Shown: in pieces, positions 38,001 through 46,433 of the stretch
Layout: every line of letters starts with the position of its first letter
Numbering within the stretch: the first letter of the stretch is position 1
NCBI RefSeq assembly: GCF_039537505.1
Contig: NZ_BAABAQ010000011.1
Span: forward strand, 1-64,000
Reading direction: 5' to 3'
DNA length: 64,000 nt
Source: Streptosporangium oxazolinicum
GTDB taxonomy: Bacteria > Actinomycetota > Actinomycetes > Streptosporangiales > Streptosporangiaceae
Notes under the pieces: generated by a model
The model's input: the letters and a program-made list of their open reading frames with translations, nothing else
Databases searched by the model: none
What the model was told of the DNA's origin: nothing
Program-made: the position numbers and the translations under genes

Positions 38001-38081
38001 AAGTTTGAATCGTCACGCCTTCGGCGTACACAAGGGTCGTGCCCGGACGCGGGTCACGCGCACATAGGGAACAGGTCAACG

Positions 38082-38312
38082 GTGACAATCGGAATCTCCA
38101 TCGCCCTCATCCTGTCGAGCTTGCTGATGATGCTGCTCGTCCTGCTCCACAAGGGCAAGGGCGGCGGCCTCTCGGATCTGTTCGGTGGCGGTTTCTCGTC
38201 GTCGTTCGGAGGCTCCTCCGTGGTGGAGCGCAACCTCGACAGGCTCACCGTCATCACCGGTGTCGTCTGGTTCGTCTGCATCATCGCGCTGGGCCTGCTT
38301 CTGCGGCCCTGA
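38082..38312 (+). CDS. secG: Preprotein translocase subunit SecG
   Basis: 76 residues with two membrane helices (about 3-23 and 55-74) and a cytoplasmic loop L-L-H-K-G-K-G-G-G-L-S-D-L-F-G-G typical of SecG. Partner of SecYE in protein export. GTG start. Located between tpiA and rbpA, an order common in actinobacteria. Confidence 0.94.
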   Translation: MTIGISIALILSSLLMMLLVLLHKGKGGGLSDLFGGGFSSSFGGSSVVERNLDRLTVITGVVWFVCIIALGLLLRP

Positions 38313-38389
38313 CCCGGCTTCGACAGGCGTGACAGTGGTTCAGTCCCCGCATCCCCAAGCGGCGGGGCCATCGAGCAAGGAGTTCATCC

Positions 38390-38737
38390 GTGGGTAGTGG
38401 CAACGCGATCCGTGGCAGCCGTGTCGGTGCCGGCCCGATGGGGGAGGCGGAGCGCGGCGAGGCGGCCCCCCGTGTGCGGGTGCCTTTCTGGTGCGCGAAC
38501 ATGCATGAGACGCGCCCCAGTTTCGCCAGTGACGCGGCCGTTCCCGAGTTCTGGGACTGCCCCCGGTGTGGCCTCCCCGCCGGTCAGGACGAGGCCAACC
38601 CGCCCGCCCCGCCGCGCAACGAGCCTTACAAGACGCACCTCGCGTACGTGAAGGAACGCCGCAGCGACAAGGACGGCGCGCAGATCCTGGCCGAGGCACT
38701 GGAGCGGCTGCGCTCCTCCTCGCGCCCGATCTACTAG
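38390..38737 (+). CDS. rbpA: RNA polymerase-binding protein RbpA
   Basis: 115 residues. The zinc-binding core is visible as F-W-C-A-N (residue 34) with W-D-C-P-R-C-G (~56-59), followed by the basic linker and the C-terminal sigma-interaction helices. It stabilises RNA polymerase with the main sigma factor and is restricted to actinobacteria. AAGGAG seven bases before the GTG start. Confidence 0.95.
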   Translation: MGSGNAIRGSRVGAGPMGEAERGEAAPRVRVPFWCANMHETRPSFASDAAVPEFWDCPRCGLPAGQDEANPPAPPRNEPYKTHLAYVKERRSDKDGAQILAEALERLRSSSRPIY

Positions 38738-38780
38738 CCGGGCTCTCGCGTACGGTCCGGCACGACTGACACGCACGCCT

Positions 38781-38817
38781 GAAAGGCCCCCGAGGGAGAC
38801 CCCCGCGGGGGCCTTTC
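38781..38817 (+). terminator. Terminator after rbpA
   Basis: GAAAGGCCCCCG (38781-38792) pairs perfectly with CGGGGGCCTTTC (38806-38817), a 12-bp stem between the convergent rbpA and SPW-repeat genes. No T-run. Confidence 0.7.
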
Positions 38818-38879
38818 GCGCGCCACGGCCTCGGAACCCGCCGGGACGATCCCTCGCCACCGCGCGATGCCACTCTGAC

Positions 38880-39395
38880 CTAGGGCCTGTGGGGCATGTC
38901 CGGCCTGTTGGGCATGTTCGGCATGTCCGACCTGTTGGACGAGTCTCCCCGGTGAGTGACGTCTCTCCTCTGTGACATGCCGGGCATCCTCTTCGAGCCC
39001 ACCGCCACGGCTCCCAGGCCGAGAAGGAGGATGACGATACCGGTGACGACGTTGTTCCAGATGCTCCCCCTCGTCGCCGAGCCGGTGATCCAGGGCGACA
39101 CTATGGTCCAGATTCCGATGACCGGTACGACCCAGCTGATCCCGTACGTCCGGCCGTAGGCGGACGCGAGGGCGATGGCCATGGCGGCGACCGCGATGCC
39201 GGTGACGATGTTGCTCACGGAGAGCCTGGGCAGGTTGTTGAAGCCGACCACCCAGGGAGAGATCGCCAGGTACAGGCCCGCCAGGAGGCCCAGTCCGTCG
39301 ATGACCTGGGCTATCGAACTGGAGCCCGCTCGTTCGTACCGTTCCCGCATTTCGATGAGATCGGGATGTTGTTCCAGGCTTGCAGGTCGTGTCAT
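38880..39395 (-). CDS. SPW-repeat membrane protein
   Basis: 171 residues. Two copies of the S-P-W motif (I-S-P-W-V-V-G-F and V-S-P-W-I-T-G) each sit at the end of a helix pair, so there are four membrane helices in all. A short N-terminal tail starts at Met with no signal peptide, and the C-terminal ~35 residues are hydrophilic with M-P-N repeats. Function not known. An inverted repeat lies in the AT-rich upstream region. Confidence 0.8.
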   Translation of the reverse strand: MTRPASLEQHPDLIEMRERYERAGSSSIAQVIDGLGLLAGLYLAISPWVVGFNNLPRLSVSNIVTGIAVAAMAIALASAYGRTYGISWVVPVIGIWTIVSPWITGSATRGSIWNNVVTGIVILLLGLGAVAVGSKRMPGMSQRRDVTHRGDSSNRSDMPNMPNRPDMPHRP

Positions 39396-39409
39396 GACCC
39401 TTCCCCCTT

Positions 39410-39520
39410 ACCGATTTCATGCAAATTCGATTTCCGGTGAAAGCGAATTTATGCTTGCATACCCGATATAAGCTCCAAACAGCCCAAAGTAGTACAAATC
39501 TAGCTAATGAAATCTTCGGG
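39410..39520. promoter_or_regulatory. AT-rich divergent promoter region with an operator-like dyad
   Basis: AAATTCG (39423-39429) and CGAATTT (39444-39450) are inverted repeats in a patch much richer in A/T than the rest of the window, 28 bases upstream of the SPW-repeat start. The same gap, 39396-39697, holds the start of the divergent small membrane gene. Confidence 0.45.
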
Positions 39521-39697
39521 ACGTGGAGATCCGGCGTACTCACCCCTCGTCGTGGCCTCTCTCGGGGGCGGTGACCTGCGGTGATCGGTGTGATCGCGCC
39601 GGGGTGGTGGGGCGAGCCTTGGGTACAAAACGGGACATACCCCCTCGCGGAAACAGGGAGAGCCGAGGGGAAAACGGGGTTGCCCGGAGGTGACCTT

Positions 39698-39940
39698 ATG
39701 GACGAGAAGTCAGGAACGCATGATCACCCGAGGAGCGCGCTGAATCTGCGGCTTTTCCTGGCGAGCTTCGGTCTGGTGGTGTGCGCGGCTCTGGCGATTC
39801 TCTCGGCGTGGGCCGGGATCACCGCGCTCGCCGTGAGCCTGGCCGTGCTGGCGGCCGTCGCCGTGGTGGACATCGTGGTGCTCGGGATCCGGATCGCCCG
39901 CAGACGGCGGGGTGGTGAACAGCACACCCTGTTCGAATAG
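39698..39940 (+). CDS. DUF6343-like small membrane protein
   Basis: 80 residues. ATG 39698 is preceded by GGAGGTGACC, a near-perfect ribosome binding site. R-S-A-L-N-L-R-L-F-L-A-S-F then two membrane helices and a basic end (R-I-A-R-R-R-R-G-G) resemble DUF6343 proteins of actinomycetes; I am moderately sure. Function unknown. Confidence 0.7.
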   Translation: MDEKSGTHDHPRSALNLRLFLASFGLVVCAALAILSAWAGITALAVSLAVLAAVAVVDIVVLGIRIARRRRGGEQHTLFE

Positions 39941-39969
39941 TTCGCATAGTTCGAGTGGTTCGAACAGGG
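39927..39969. terminator. Hairpin at the end of the DUF6343-like gene
   Basis: CCCTGTTCGAA (39927-39937) and TTCGAACAGGG (39959-39969) are perfect inverted repeats, 11 bp with a 21-base loop. The stem overlaps the last codons and stop. Convergent gene follows on the minus strand, so both directions may end here. Confidence 0.6.
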
Positions 39970-40083
39970 CGTGCTCGGCCCTGTCAGGGGGATCCGGCGG
40001 CCGGAGACGATCCGGGCGCGCGGGGGAGGGCGGGCGTGACGCGGAGCTTCCGGGAGGGGACGCTCGGGGCGGCAGGCCCAGGC

Positions 40084-40884
40084 TCAGGCCAGGAAGAAGC
40101 GCGTGAGGACGGGGGCGAGGACCTTCGGGTCGACCACGTGCTCGTACACGTCGATGACCAGACGCTCGGCGCCGGGGACGTGGGAGGTGATCACGTCGGC
40201 GGCCTGGCCGAAGAAGTCGACCCGCAGCCCGGCCATGTGGGAGGCGAGGCCCGCGCCGGTGGCCACCAGCGTCGGCTGGGTGATCGTCGCCAGCCGGGTG
40301 ACGGGCGGGGGCCCGTCTCCCAGGCAGACGGCGTCGTAGGCGAGGGTGGGCGCGAGGTCGAGGAGCGGCGGCCACATCGGGGAGGCGCTCGCCGCGGCGA
40401 TGTCGTCGTCCGACGAGCCCGCCAGCCGCATGAACAGCGAGAGCGCCTCCTCGCGCCGCCCGTCGCCGAGCGCCGCCCGCAGCCGCGTGAGGTAGTCCTG
40501 CCAGGTCTGGACGGCGTCGTCACCGATGCTGTAGGGCACGTCGTACACCGCGATCCTGCCGATCGGCAGCCCGGCCGCCGCGGCCTCCAGCGCGAGGGCA
40601 CCGCCGGAGGAGGCGCCGAACAGGTGCGCGGAACCGCCGACCGCGGCGATCAACGCCGCGAGATCCTCGAACTCGCGTTCCAGCGCGTACGGCGACGTGT
40701 CGCCGCTCTTCCCTCGTCCGCGGCGACTGTAGTTGACGATCGTGAAATCCTCCGCCAGCTCCGGGACGAGGGGAGCGTTCTCCGAGCCGTCGTCCAGGCC
40801 GCCACCCACCAGGATGACGGCCGGACCGCTGCCGGCCCGCTCGTAGACGATCGGCGTGCCGTCACGCGATATCACCTGTGTCAT
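40084..40884 (-). CDS. Alpha/beta hydrolase
   Basis: 266 residues. The oxyanion-side motif V-G-G-G-L-D-D-G-S is early, the nucleophile elbow G-A-S-S-G-G puts Ser92 in G-x-S-x-G, and a histidine near the end (V-Y-E-H-V-V) fits the triad. No signal peptide or membrane segment. The substrate cannot be read from sequence. Starts at ATG 40884. Confidence 0.85.
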   Translation of the reverse strand: MTQVISRDGTPIVYERAGSGPAVILVGGGLDDGSENAPLVPELAEDFTIVNYSRRGRGKSGDTSPYALEREFEDLAALIAAVGGSAHLFGASSGGALALEAAAAGLPIGRIAVYDVPYSIGDDAVQTWQDYLTRLRAALGDGRREEALSLFMRLAGSSDDDIAAASASPMWPPLLDLAPTLAYDAVCLGDGPPPVTRLATITQPTLVATGAGLASHMAGLRVDFFGQAADVITSHVPGAERLVIDVYEHVVDPKVLAPVLTRFFLA

Positions 40885-41024
40885 TCCCTGACCGTAGCTT
40901 TACCCACCGACAATATTCCGCGCGCCGAACGGTTCCGTGGTGACGCGATGACGAGGGGCGCGCGGGGTTAGGAAGATCCGTAATATATGGGTTTTCCTGA
41001 TACGTACGTGACACGGGGGTCACC

Positions 41025-41238
41025 AGTGACGACAAGCATGACCGGGCTGACACGCCGCCGGCTCCTCCAGGTGGGCGCCGAGGCCGTACCCGCCTTCGCC
41101 CTGGGGGCGGGGCCCGCTCGGGCGGATCATCGAGAAGGTCTCCGGCATGGGCTACGAGTCGTACGTCGGCCAGAAACTCCTCGCGCCCGCGCGGTGACCT
41201 CGTGGCCGACGGTCGACCTCACCTCGAAGTACTTCTGA
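41025..41238 (+). pseudogene. Remnant of a Tat-exported protein
   Basis: The frame reads T-R-R-R-L-L-Q-V-G-A-E-A-V-P-A-F-A-L-G and A-G-P-A-R-A-D, a clean twin-arginine signal with an A-x-A cleavage site, then only ~40 unpatterned residues to the stop at 41238. In the +1 frame from ~41124 a coherent stretch R-I-I-E-K-V-S-G-M-G-Y-E-S-Y-V-G-Q-K-L-L runs to its own stop. That pattern is expected if the mature domain was lost by deletion and frameshift. Parent family unidentified. Confidence 0.5.
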
Positions 41239-41348
41239 TCCCGGGCTTCGAGGCTCTCCCGGAGCTTCCCGGGTGAGAGACCGGAACCCCTTTCCCGGCT
41301 TCTCATCCGGGGTTCCGCTCCGGCTCTCTCATCGGCGAGGAGCCCGTC

Positions 41349-42164
41349 TCACCCGGCTCGATCGTCCAGGGCGTAGGACAGGTAGCGGTCGGCGGAGCGG
41401 CGGACGGCCTCGGCGCCGTCGGTGTGCACGATCCGCTTCCACCAGCCGCCGTAGACGCGGTCGAAGGAGTACGGCTCCAGCAGCGACAGGGCGCGGTGGA
41501 TCGTGCCGGGGCGCTCGGGGATGAGGTTGGGGTAGCTGTACATGAAGCTCACCCAGCGGCGGTCCTGGACCACCTGGAGGATGTCGCCGGAGAACAGGGC
41601 GCCCCGGCCCTCCTCGCCGTCGCGCCAGTGCAGGACCTGGCCGCCGTCGAAGTGGACGCCCGCGTTGATCAGCGTCAGCCCCTCGCGGATCTCGTGGGTG
41701 TCGCCCTCCCAGAACACGACGGAGTCGTCGGGGCGGCCCACCCAGTCGCGGTCGGCCGCGTGGATGTGGATCGGCACGTCGAAGGCGTGCGCCCACTCCA
41801 CCATCGAGCCGTAGAAGTGCGGGTGGCTGATCGCGATGGCGTCGATCCCGCCGAGCTCGGTGACCTGCCTGATCAGCTCGTCGTCGAGGTGGGTGACCAT
41901 GTCCCACAGCACGTTGCCGCCGGGGGTGCGGACCAGCAGCGCCCGCTGGCCGATGGCCGTGGCGGGGTCGCTGCCGACCCCGACCACCCCGGCGCCCTCC
42001 TCGGCGATCAGCGGCTTGTGCCCTGTCGCGCGCAGCTCGTTCAGGGAGGTCCAGCGCTGCCCCTCCCAGCCGACGTACTGCCGCTCGTCCTCACAGATCG
42101 GGCAGTTCTCCCGGGGGGCGGCGTACTGGACCCCGCAGGTGACGCAGATGGGCAGATCGTTCAC
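41349..42164 (-). CDS. MBL-fold-like hydrolase with N-terminal zinc ribbon
   Basis: 271 residues. The N-terminus has C-V-T-C and C-P-I-C, 15 residues apart, a rubredoxin-like zinc ribbon. The hydrolase part shows S-H-P-H-F-Y-G-S in place of the canonical H-x-H-x-D-H, with later I-H-A-A-D-R-D-W and F-S-G-D-I-L. Many actinobacteria and plants have such MBL-like proteins, but the unusual metal motif leaves catalysis open. GTG 42164 is chosen because GAGGAG lies just upstream. Confidence 0.8.
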   Translation of the reverse strand: MNDLPICVTCGVQYAAPRENCPICEDERQYVGWEGQRWTSLNELRATGHKPLIAEEGAGVVGVGSDPATAIGQRALLVRTPGGNVLWDMVTHLDDELIRQVTELGGIDAIAISHPHFYGSMVEWAHAFDVPIHIHAADRDWVGRPDDSVVFWEGDTHEIREGLTLINAGVHFDGGQVLHWRDGEEGRGALFSGDILQVVQDRRWVSFMYSYPNLIPERPGTIHRALSLLEPYSFDRVYGGWWKRIVHTDGAEAVRRSADRYLSYALDDRAG

Positions 42165-42241
42165 GGCAGCTCCTCGGATCGCGTTCGTCTCCCACCATAA
42201 GATCGCCGACAGCGATTCCCGCCCGGAGCGGTTCCGGACGG

Positions 42242-42838
42242 TCACGGCTCCCGGAGGAGACGGGCCGAGCGGCGGCCCAGGTGCGGCAGAGGCGGGCAGG
42301 TCAGACGGGTGCCCCAGCGGGTGGGGAGGGCGAAGGCGACGGCCTTGGCCGGTGCGTCGGTGGTGAAGGTCGTCGTGGGGTAGGCGCGGCAGTGCCCCCG
42401 GGAGAGCTCCCGGACCAGCGGCAGGCCACGGCCGTGCTCCGCGAGCGGGTCCGGCGTGACCTGCGGACGGGAGGTGTCGAGGACCGCGGGAATCCAGCCC
42501 AGGTCGGGGTCACCGTCGACGAGCTCGCACCACGCGGGGACCCCCGCCAGGCTGAAGACGCGGATCTCGTACGGCGGACGGGCGTGCCGCTCGCAGTTGG
42601 CGGCCAGCTCGGCCGCGACCGCCTCGGCGTCGGCGACGTCGTCGCCGGGCAGGCCCTCGGCCGTCAGCACCTCGCGCACGACGGCGCGGGCCCGGCGGGA
42701 GGCCGAACCCGGACGCAGGACGGCCACCAGCAGGCCGACCTCGCCGAGGGCCTCCTCCGGGGCTCCCACGCTGGTGACGGTGATCCCCTCGCGGGGGACG
42801 TCCGGTGGGTCCACCGGGCCGTGGAAGGTTGACCGCAT
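42242..42838 (-). CDS. Histidine-kinase-like ATPase (anti-sigma RsbW type)
   Basis: 198 residues from ATG 42838, supported by CGGAG upstream. The HATPase N-box is A-E-L-A-A-N-C-E-R-H-A and the G-box is E-H-G-R-G-L-P-L-V-R-E-L. Proteins of this size are usually anti-sigma factor serine kinases or their partners; no sigma or anti-sigma-antagonist gene is next to it. Divergent from the XRE regulator, a frequent pairing in actinomycetes. Confidence 0.8.
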   Translation of the reverse strand: MRSTFHGPVDPPDVPREGITVTSVGAPEEALGEVGLLVAVLRPGSASRRARAVVREVLTAEGLPGDDVADAEAVAAELAANCERHARPPYEIRVFSLAGVPAWCELVDGDPDLGWIPAVLDTSRPQVTPDPLAEHGRGLPLVRELSRGHCRAYPTTTFTTDAPAKAVAFALPTRWGTRLTCPPLPHLGRRSARLLREP

Positions 42839-43041
42839 GTGCTCACTCCGTCGCTTTCGGTGACTGTTCCAGCAGGAAACGCCACAGGAGGGGCGGCGGC
42901 CAGGTTCGGGTGCGGGCATTGCGAAGCTCCGTGCGGGACACGGGAGCGGGGCGTCGCCGCCGTACCCCGCGAGGATCATTCTGTCGGCTGGTCGTTTCCT
43001 GGTCGTTTCCGTCGGCGGGCGAGCCGCGCGAGCCGCCCTCA

Positions 43042-43065
43042 TTGACAATGGGTTGATGATTCATC
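43042..43065 (+). promoter_or_regulatory. Promoter-like and palindromic site before the XRE gene
   Basis: TTGACA (43042-43047) is followed by GATGATTCATC (43055-43065), a perfect 11-base palindrome 23 bases before the GTG start. It could be an operator overlapping the promoter spacer. Inference only. Confidence 0.35.
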
Positions 43066-43087
43066 GCTCCGGGTGATGGAGGTTGCC

Positions 43088-44464
43088 GTGGGTGGTCGCG
43101 TAGGTGGTGAGGGACGTCCGGAACTGGTGCGGGCCCGCCGGCGGATGGGCATGAGCCAGGACGCGATCGCGGCGGCGCTGTGGGTGTCGGCGACGACGTG
43201 GAGCCGGTGGGAGCGGGGACGTCAGGAGATCCGGCCGGTCTACCGGGCGCGGATGGCCGAGGTGTTCGGGGTGGACCCGGTCGAGGTCGAACGGTGGATC
43301 GAGGGCACCGCCCCGGTCGATACGGAAGCCTGGCTGGTGCCGGACTTCAGCGACCTGTCGCTCGGGGCTACCGTCGAGGCGGCCGGACGACTGTGGAGGT
43401 GCGACGTGGATCCGGAACGACGACACGTGCTGGCCGCGCTGCCGTTCGTCCCGGCAGCACTGGGCGGATGGCTGTCGGAGTGGAGCTACGGCGCCCCGAA
43501 CACCTCGGCGGCCTACCAGGGCTCCGGGGCGGCGGTGGGGTTGTCGGACGTCCGGCGAATCGTCGAGGCACGGCAGGCGTTCGGGGAGATGGATCACCGT
43601 TTCGGGGCCGGATTGGTACGTCCCGCTGTGGTCGACTATCTGAACACCGCCGTGGCGCCGTTGCTTCGGGGCCGGTACGACGACAAGGTCGGGGCCGAGT
43701 TGATGACGGCAGCGGCGGCGATGACTCAGATGGCAGGCTGGACAGCCTTTGATCTCGGTCGTCATGGGCAGGCCCAGCAATACTTCGGTCAGGCGCTCAA
43801 ACTGGCGAAAGCCGGTGACGACGTGTTGACGGGTGTATGGGTGCTGACCAGTTTGACCCAGCAGGCGATATACCTGGAGCACACCTCCCAGGCGGTGTGG
43901 CTCGCTCGCGCTGCGGTGGACGCGGCCCGCCGAGCGCAGGCACCGCCCCAGGTCATGGGGCTGCTGTTGGTCAGAGAGGCATGGGCGACCGCCCTGCAGG
44001 CGATGCCGTCCGAGACCCGGGACGCACACCACGCGAAGCGAGTCGAAGAACTGCTCGCCGAAGCCGAACGGGTGTACGCCCAAGGAGGCACCGACCGTGA
44101 TCCGGCGTGGATCGGATGGCACGACGAACCGGAACTGGGCTCGGAGATAGGGCTCTGCTGGGAACTGCTCGGCAGGTACGAGCGGGCGGCCGACTGCGCA
44201 GAGTCGGCGATACGTGCGTTCATGGAGAAGCGTCCCCGTTCAGCCCAGATCAACCGAATGAACGCCGCCGAGGCGTACATCGGCATGGGCGAGGTGGAAC
44301 AGGCCGTCGAGTCGGCGCGGGCCGCGATTCCGATGGCCAGGTCACTGACATCCGTACGCTCGGTGGAACGCATCAGGAAGTTCTCCGACCGCCTTGAGCC
44401 ATACGAGACGACCGTCCAGGTCAGGGAGTTCCGCGCCTACCTGGACAGTGAGCTCGCTTCCTGA
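43088..44464 (+). CDS. XRE-family regulator with TPR-like domain
   Basis: 458 residues. The N-terminal helix-turn-helix reads R-R-R-M-G-M-S-Q-D-A-I-A-A-A-L-W-V-S-A-T-T, then W-S-R-W-E-R-G-R-Q-E-I. Residues ~100-450 form a helical, TPR-like region with an A-x-x-A-x-x-A pattern, as in SMALP/RRNPP-like regulators of actinomycetes. GTG 43088 is chosen because GGAGG at 43078-43082 lies five bases upstream; GTG 43073 and ATG 43076 lack a ribosome binding site. Confidence 0.82.
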   Translation: MGGRVGGEGRPELVRARRRMGMSQDAIAAALWVSATTWSRWERGRQEIRPVYRARMAEVFGVDPVEVERWIEGTAPVDTEAWLVPDFSDLSLGATVEAAGRLWRCDVDPERRHVLAALPFVPAALGGWLSEWSYGAPNTSAAYQGSGAAVGLSDVRRIVEARQAFGEMDHRFGAGLVRPAVVDYLNTAVAPLLRGRYDDKVGAELMTAAAAMTQMAGWTAFDLGRHGQAQQYFGQALKLAKAGDDVLTGVWVLTSLTQQAIYLEHTSQAVWLARAAVDAARRAQAPPQVMGLLLVREAWATALQAMPSETRDAHHAKRVEELLAEAERVYAQGGTDRDPAWIGWHDEPELGSEIGLCWELLGRYERAADCAESAIRAFMEKRPRSAQINRMNAAEAYIGMGEVEQAVESARAAIPMARSLTSVRSVERIRKFSDRLEPYETTVQVREFRAYLDSELAS

Positions 44465-44694
44465 GGAGGTGCTCCCCGATCCGGAGCGCATCGGCACCCG
44501 GAGATTCGCGAGTCCCCGAGGCCGGGCCGCCGTTCCGATTCCGACGCCGCGCCGGGTTCCGCGCTCCAAGCTGGTCGCTCCGGGAGGAGTCGAGAGCGCC
44601 GTACTCCAGGCCTCCTACCAGCTCCTTCGACAAGTTCTGGCGCGACGTCGAACGCCTGCTACGGGGCGGTCCGTAGGCGACCGGGCTCGCGGGG
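44465..44694. other. Gap after the XRE gene, possible gene remnant
   Basis: One frame stays open to a TAG at 44677-44679 and ends S-S-F-D-K-F-W-R-D-V-E-R-L-L-R-G-G-P, which reads like a real C-terminus, but upstream residues look random and there is no start with a ribosome binding site. A decayed small gene is possible. Nothing else is seen. Confidence 0.3.
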
Positions 44695-46308
44695 TCAGCG
44701 ACGGTAGACCTCCCGGCCTTCGACGAAGGTCATGGCGACCCTGGTGCGCCAGATGTCGGCGGCGGGTTCGGTGAACGGGTCGCGGTCCAGGACGACGAGG
44801 TCGGCGCGGTTGCCGGGGACGATGGTTCCCGCGTCGTCGTCGCGGTTGATCCGGGCCGAGCCCGCGGTGTAGGCGGTCAGCGCGGTGGCCAGGGTGAGGC
44901 TCTGGCCGGGCAGGAACGGAGTCTGTGCCGTCGGGTAGCCCGCGTGCACCGAGCCGCCGGGTTCGGTGCGGTTGACGGCCACGTGCATGCCCTGGATCGG
45001 GTCGGCGTCGGAGACCGGCCAGTCGCTGCCCGCGCAGAACAGGGTGCCGTGGCGCAGCAGGTCGGCGAACGGGTACTGCCAGGCGGAGCGCTCCTCGCCC
45101 AGGAAGGGGAGGGTCAGCTCGTCCATCTGGGCGTGGTGGGTGGCCCAGAGCGGCTGCAGGTTGGCGGTCACGCCGAGCCTGGCGAAGCGCGGCACGTCGG
45201 ACGGCTCGACGATCTGCAGGTGCGCGATGTGGTGCCGGTTGGCCGGGTCGGTCCCCTCCAGGCTGTCCAGCGTCTCGCGGACGGCCCGCTCGCCGATGGC
45301 GTGGAAGTGCACCTGGAAGCCGTGCCGGTCCAGCTCGGCGACGTACCCCTTCAGCAGCGAGGGGTCCACGTACGACAGGCCGGTGCCGCCGCAGCGGCAG
45401 TAGGGCTCGATCACCGCGGCGGTGAAGTTCTCGGCGATGCCGTCCTGCATGATCTTCACCGAGGTGGCGCGGAACCGCTCCAGGCCCTCGGCGGAGCGGC
45501 GCCGCTCCAGCAGTTCGGGGATCTGCTCGGCGCCGCGCGTCCGGTCCCACCACAGCGCGCCCACCACCCGGGCCCGCAGCGCGCCGGAGGCCGCCGCCGA
45601 GACGTACGTGGGCAGCTGGTCGTCGGAGCCCGCGTAGGAGCCGACGATGGCGTCCTGCCAGCCGGTGACGCCGAGGGAGAACAGGTGGTCCTGGGCCTCC
45701 ATCAGCGCGTCGTGCAGGTCACCGGCCGTGGGGCGAGGGGTGAGCAGGCCGACCAGGTCCATCGCGCCCTCGTGCAGCACGCCGCTCGGCGTGCCGTCGG
45801 CGTCGCGCTCGATCCTGCCGTCGGCGGGGTCGGGGGTGTCACGGGTGATCCCGGCCAGTTCCAGGGCCCGGCTGTTCACCCAGGCGGCGTGGTGGTCGCG
45901 CTGGATCAGGTAGACCGGGCGGTCGAGGACGTCCAGCTGGGAGCGGTGCGGCAGGCCGCCGGGGAAGGCCGCCATGTCCCAGCCGCCGCCGTCGATCCAC
46001 TCGTGGCCGGGGTGGGAGGCGGCGTAGGCGGTGATCCGCCCCAGATACTCCGGCAGGCCGTAGACCCCGGACAGGTCGCACTTGGCCCGCTCCAGGCCCG
46101 CCAGGACCGGGTGGATGTGCGCGTCGGTGAACCCGGGCGTCAGCAGCCCGCCGTCCAGGTCGACGGTCTCGTGACCGGGGGCGGCCAGCCGTGCGACGTC
46201 GGACTCCGCGCCCACGGCGGCGACGCGGCCGCCACGGACCAGCACCGCGTCGGCGAAGGCGTCGGCGGCGAGGAAGACCCTGCCGCCGCGGAAGAGGATG
46301 TCGTTCAC
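44695..46308 (-). CDS. Amidohydrolase, YtcJ-like
   Basis: 537 residues. The metal-binding G-F-T-D-A-H-I-H-P (~62-70) is typical, followed by D-G-G-G-W-D-M, H-F-H-A-I-G-E-R-A-V-R and G-S-D-W-P-V-S-D in the order of YtcJ-type amidohydrolases. These hydrolyse amide or ester bonds of small molecules; substrate unknown. GTG 46308 follows a Lys-Arg codon pair and is the last reasonable start before the repeats. Located just downstream of the FAD oxidoreductase on the same strand. Confidence 0.87.
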   Translation of the reverse strand: MNDILFRGGRVFLAADAFADAVLVRGGRVAAVGAESDVARLAAPGHETVDLDGGLLTPGFTDAHIHPVLAGLERAKCDLSGVYGLPEYLGRITAYAASHPGHEWIDGGGWDMAAFPGGLPHRSQLDVLDRPVYLIQRDHHAAWVNSRALELAGITRDTPDPADGRIERDADGTPSGVLHEGAMDLVGLLTPRPTAGDLHDALMEAQDHLFSLGVTGWQDAIVGSYAGSDDQLPTYVSAAASGALRARVVGALWWDRTRGAEQIPELLERRRSAEGLERFRATSVKIMQDGIAENFTAAVIEPYCRCGGTGLSYVDPSLLKGYVAELDRHGFQVHFHAIGERAVRETLDSLEGTDPANRHHIAHLQIVEPSDVPRFARLGVTANLQPLWATHHAQMDELTLPFLGEERSAWQYPFADLLRHGTLFCAGSDWPVSDADPIQGMHVAVNRTEPGGSVHAGYPTAQTPFLPGQSLTLATALTAYTAGSARINRDDDAGTIVPGNRADLVVLDRDPFTEPAADIWRTRVAMTFVEGREVYRR

Positions 46309-46350
46309 TCGTTTCCCACTCGGGTGTCGGGCGGGCAGGTCATGGCTCTC

Positions 46351-46422
46351 CTCGGCGTTCCTGGCGTTCTCGGTGTTCCCGACATTCTCCGTGCTCCCAG
46401 CGTTTCCGGCGTTCCCGGGGTA
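46351..46422. repeat. 9-bp tandem repeats, eight units
   Basis: CTCGGCGTT, CCTGGCGTT, CTCGGTGTT, CCCGACATT, CTCCGTGCT, CCCAGCGTT, TCCGGCGTT and CCCGGGGTA follow one another in exact 9-base steps in the gap between the oxidoreductase stop and the amidohydrolase start. Confidence 0.8.
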
Positions 46423-46433
46423 CGGCGACGGTC

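Noticed and set aside
39945..39970. tRNA-like GTTCGAAC words after the DUF6343-like gene
   Set aside because: GTTCGAA and GTTCGAG words occur as repeats in a hairpin loop; there is no acceptor stem or anticodon arm.
40885..41024. Small gene upstream of the Tat remnant
   Set aside because: The open frame is short and has no ribosome binding site or sequence pattern.
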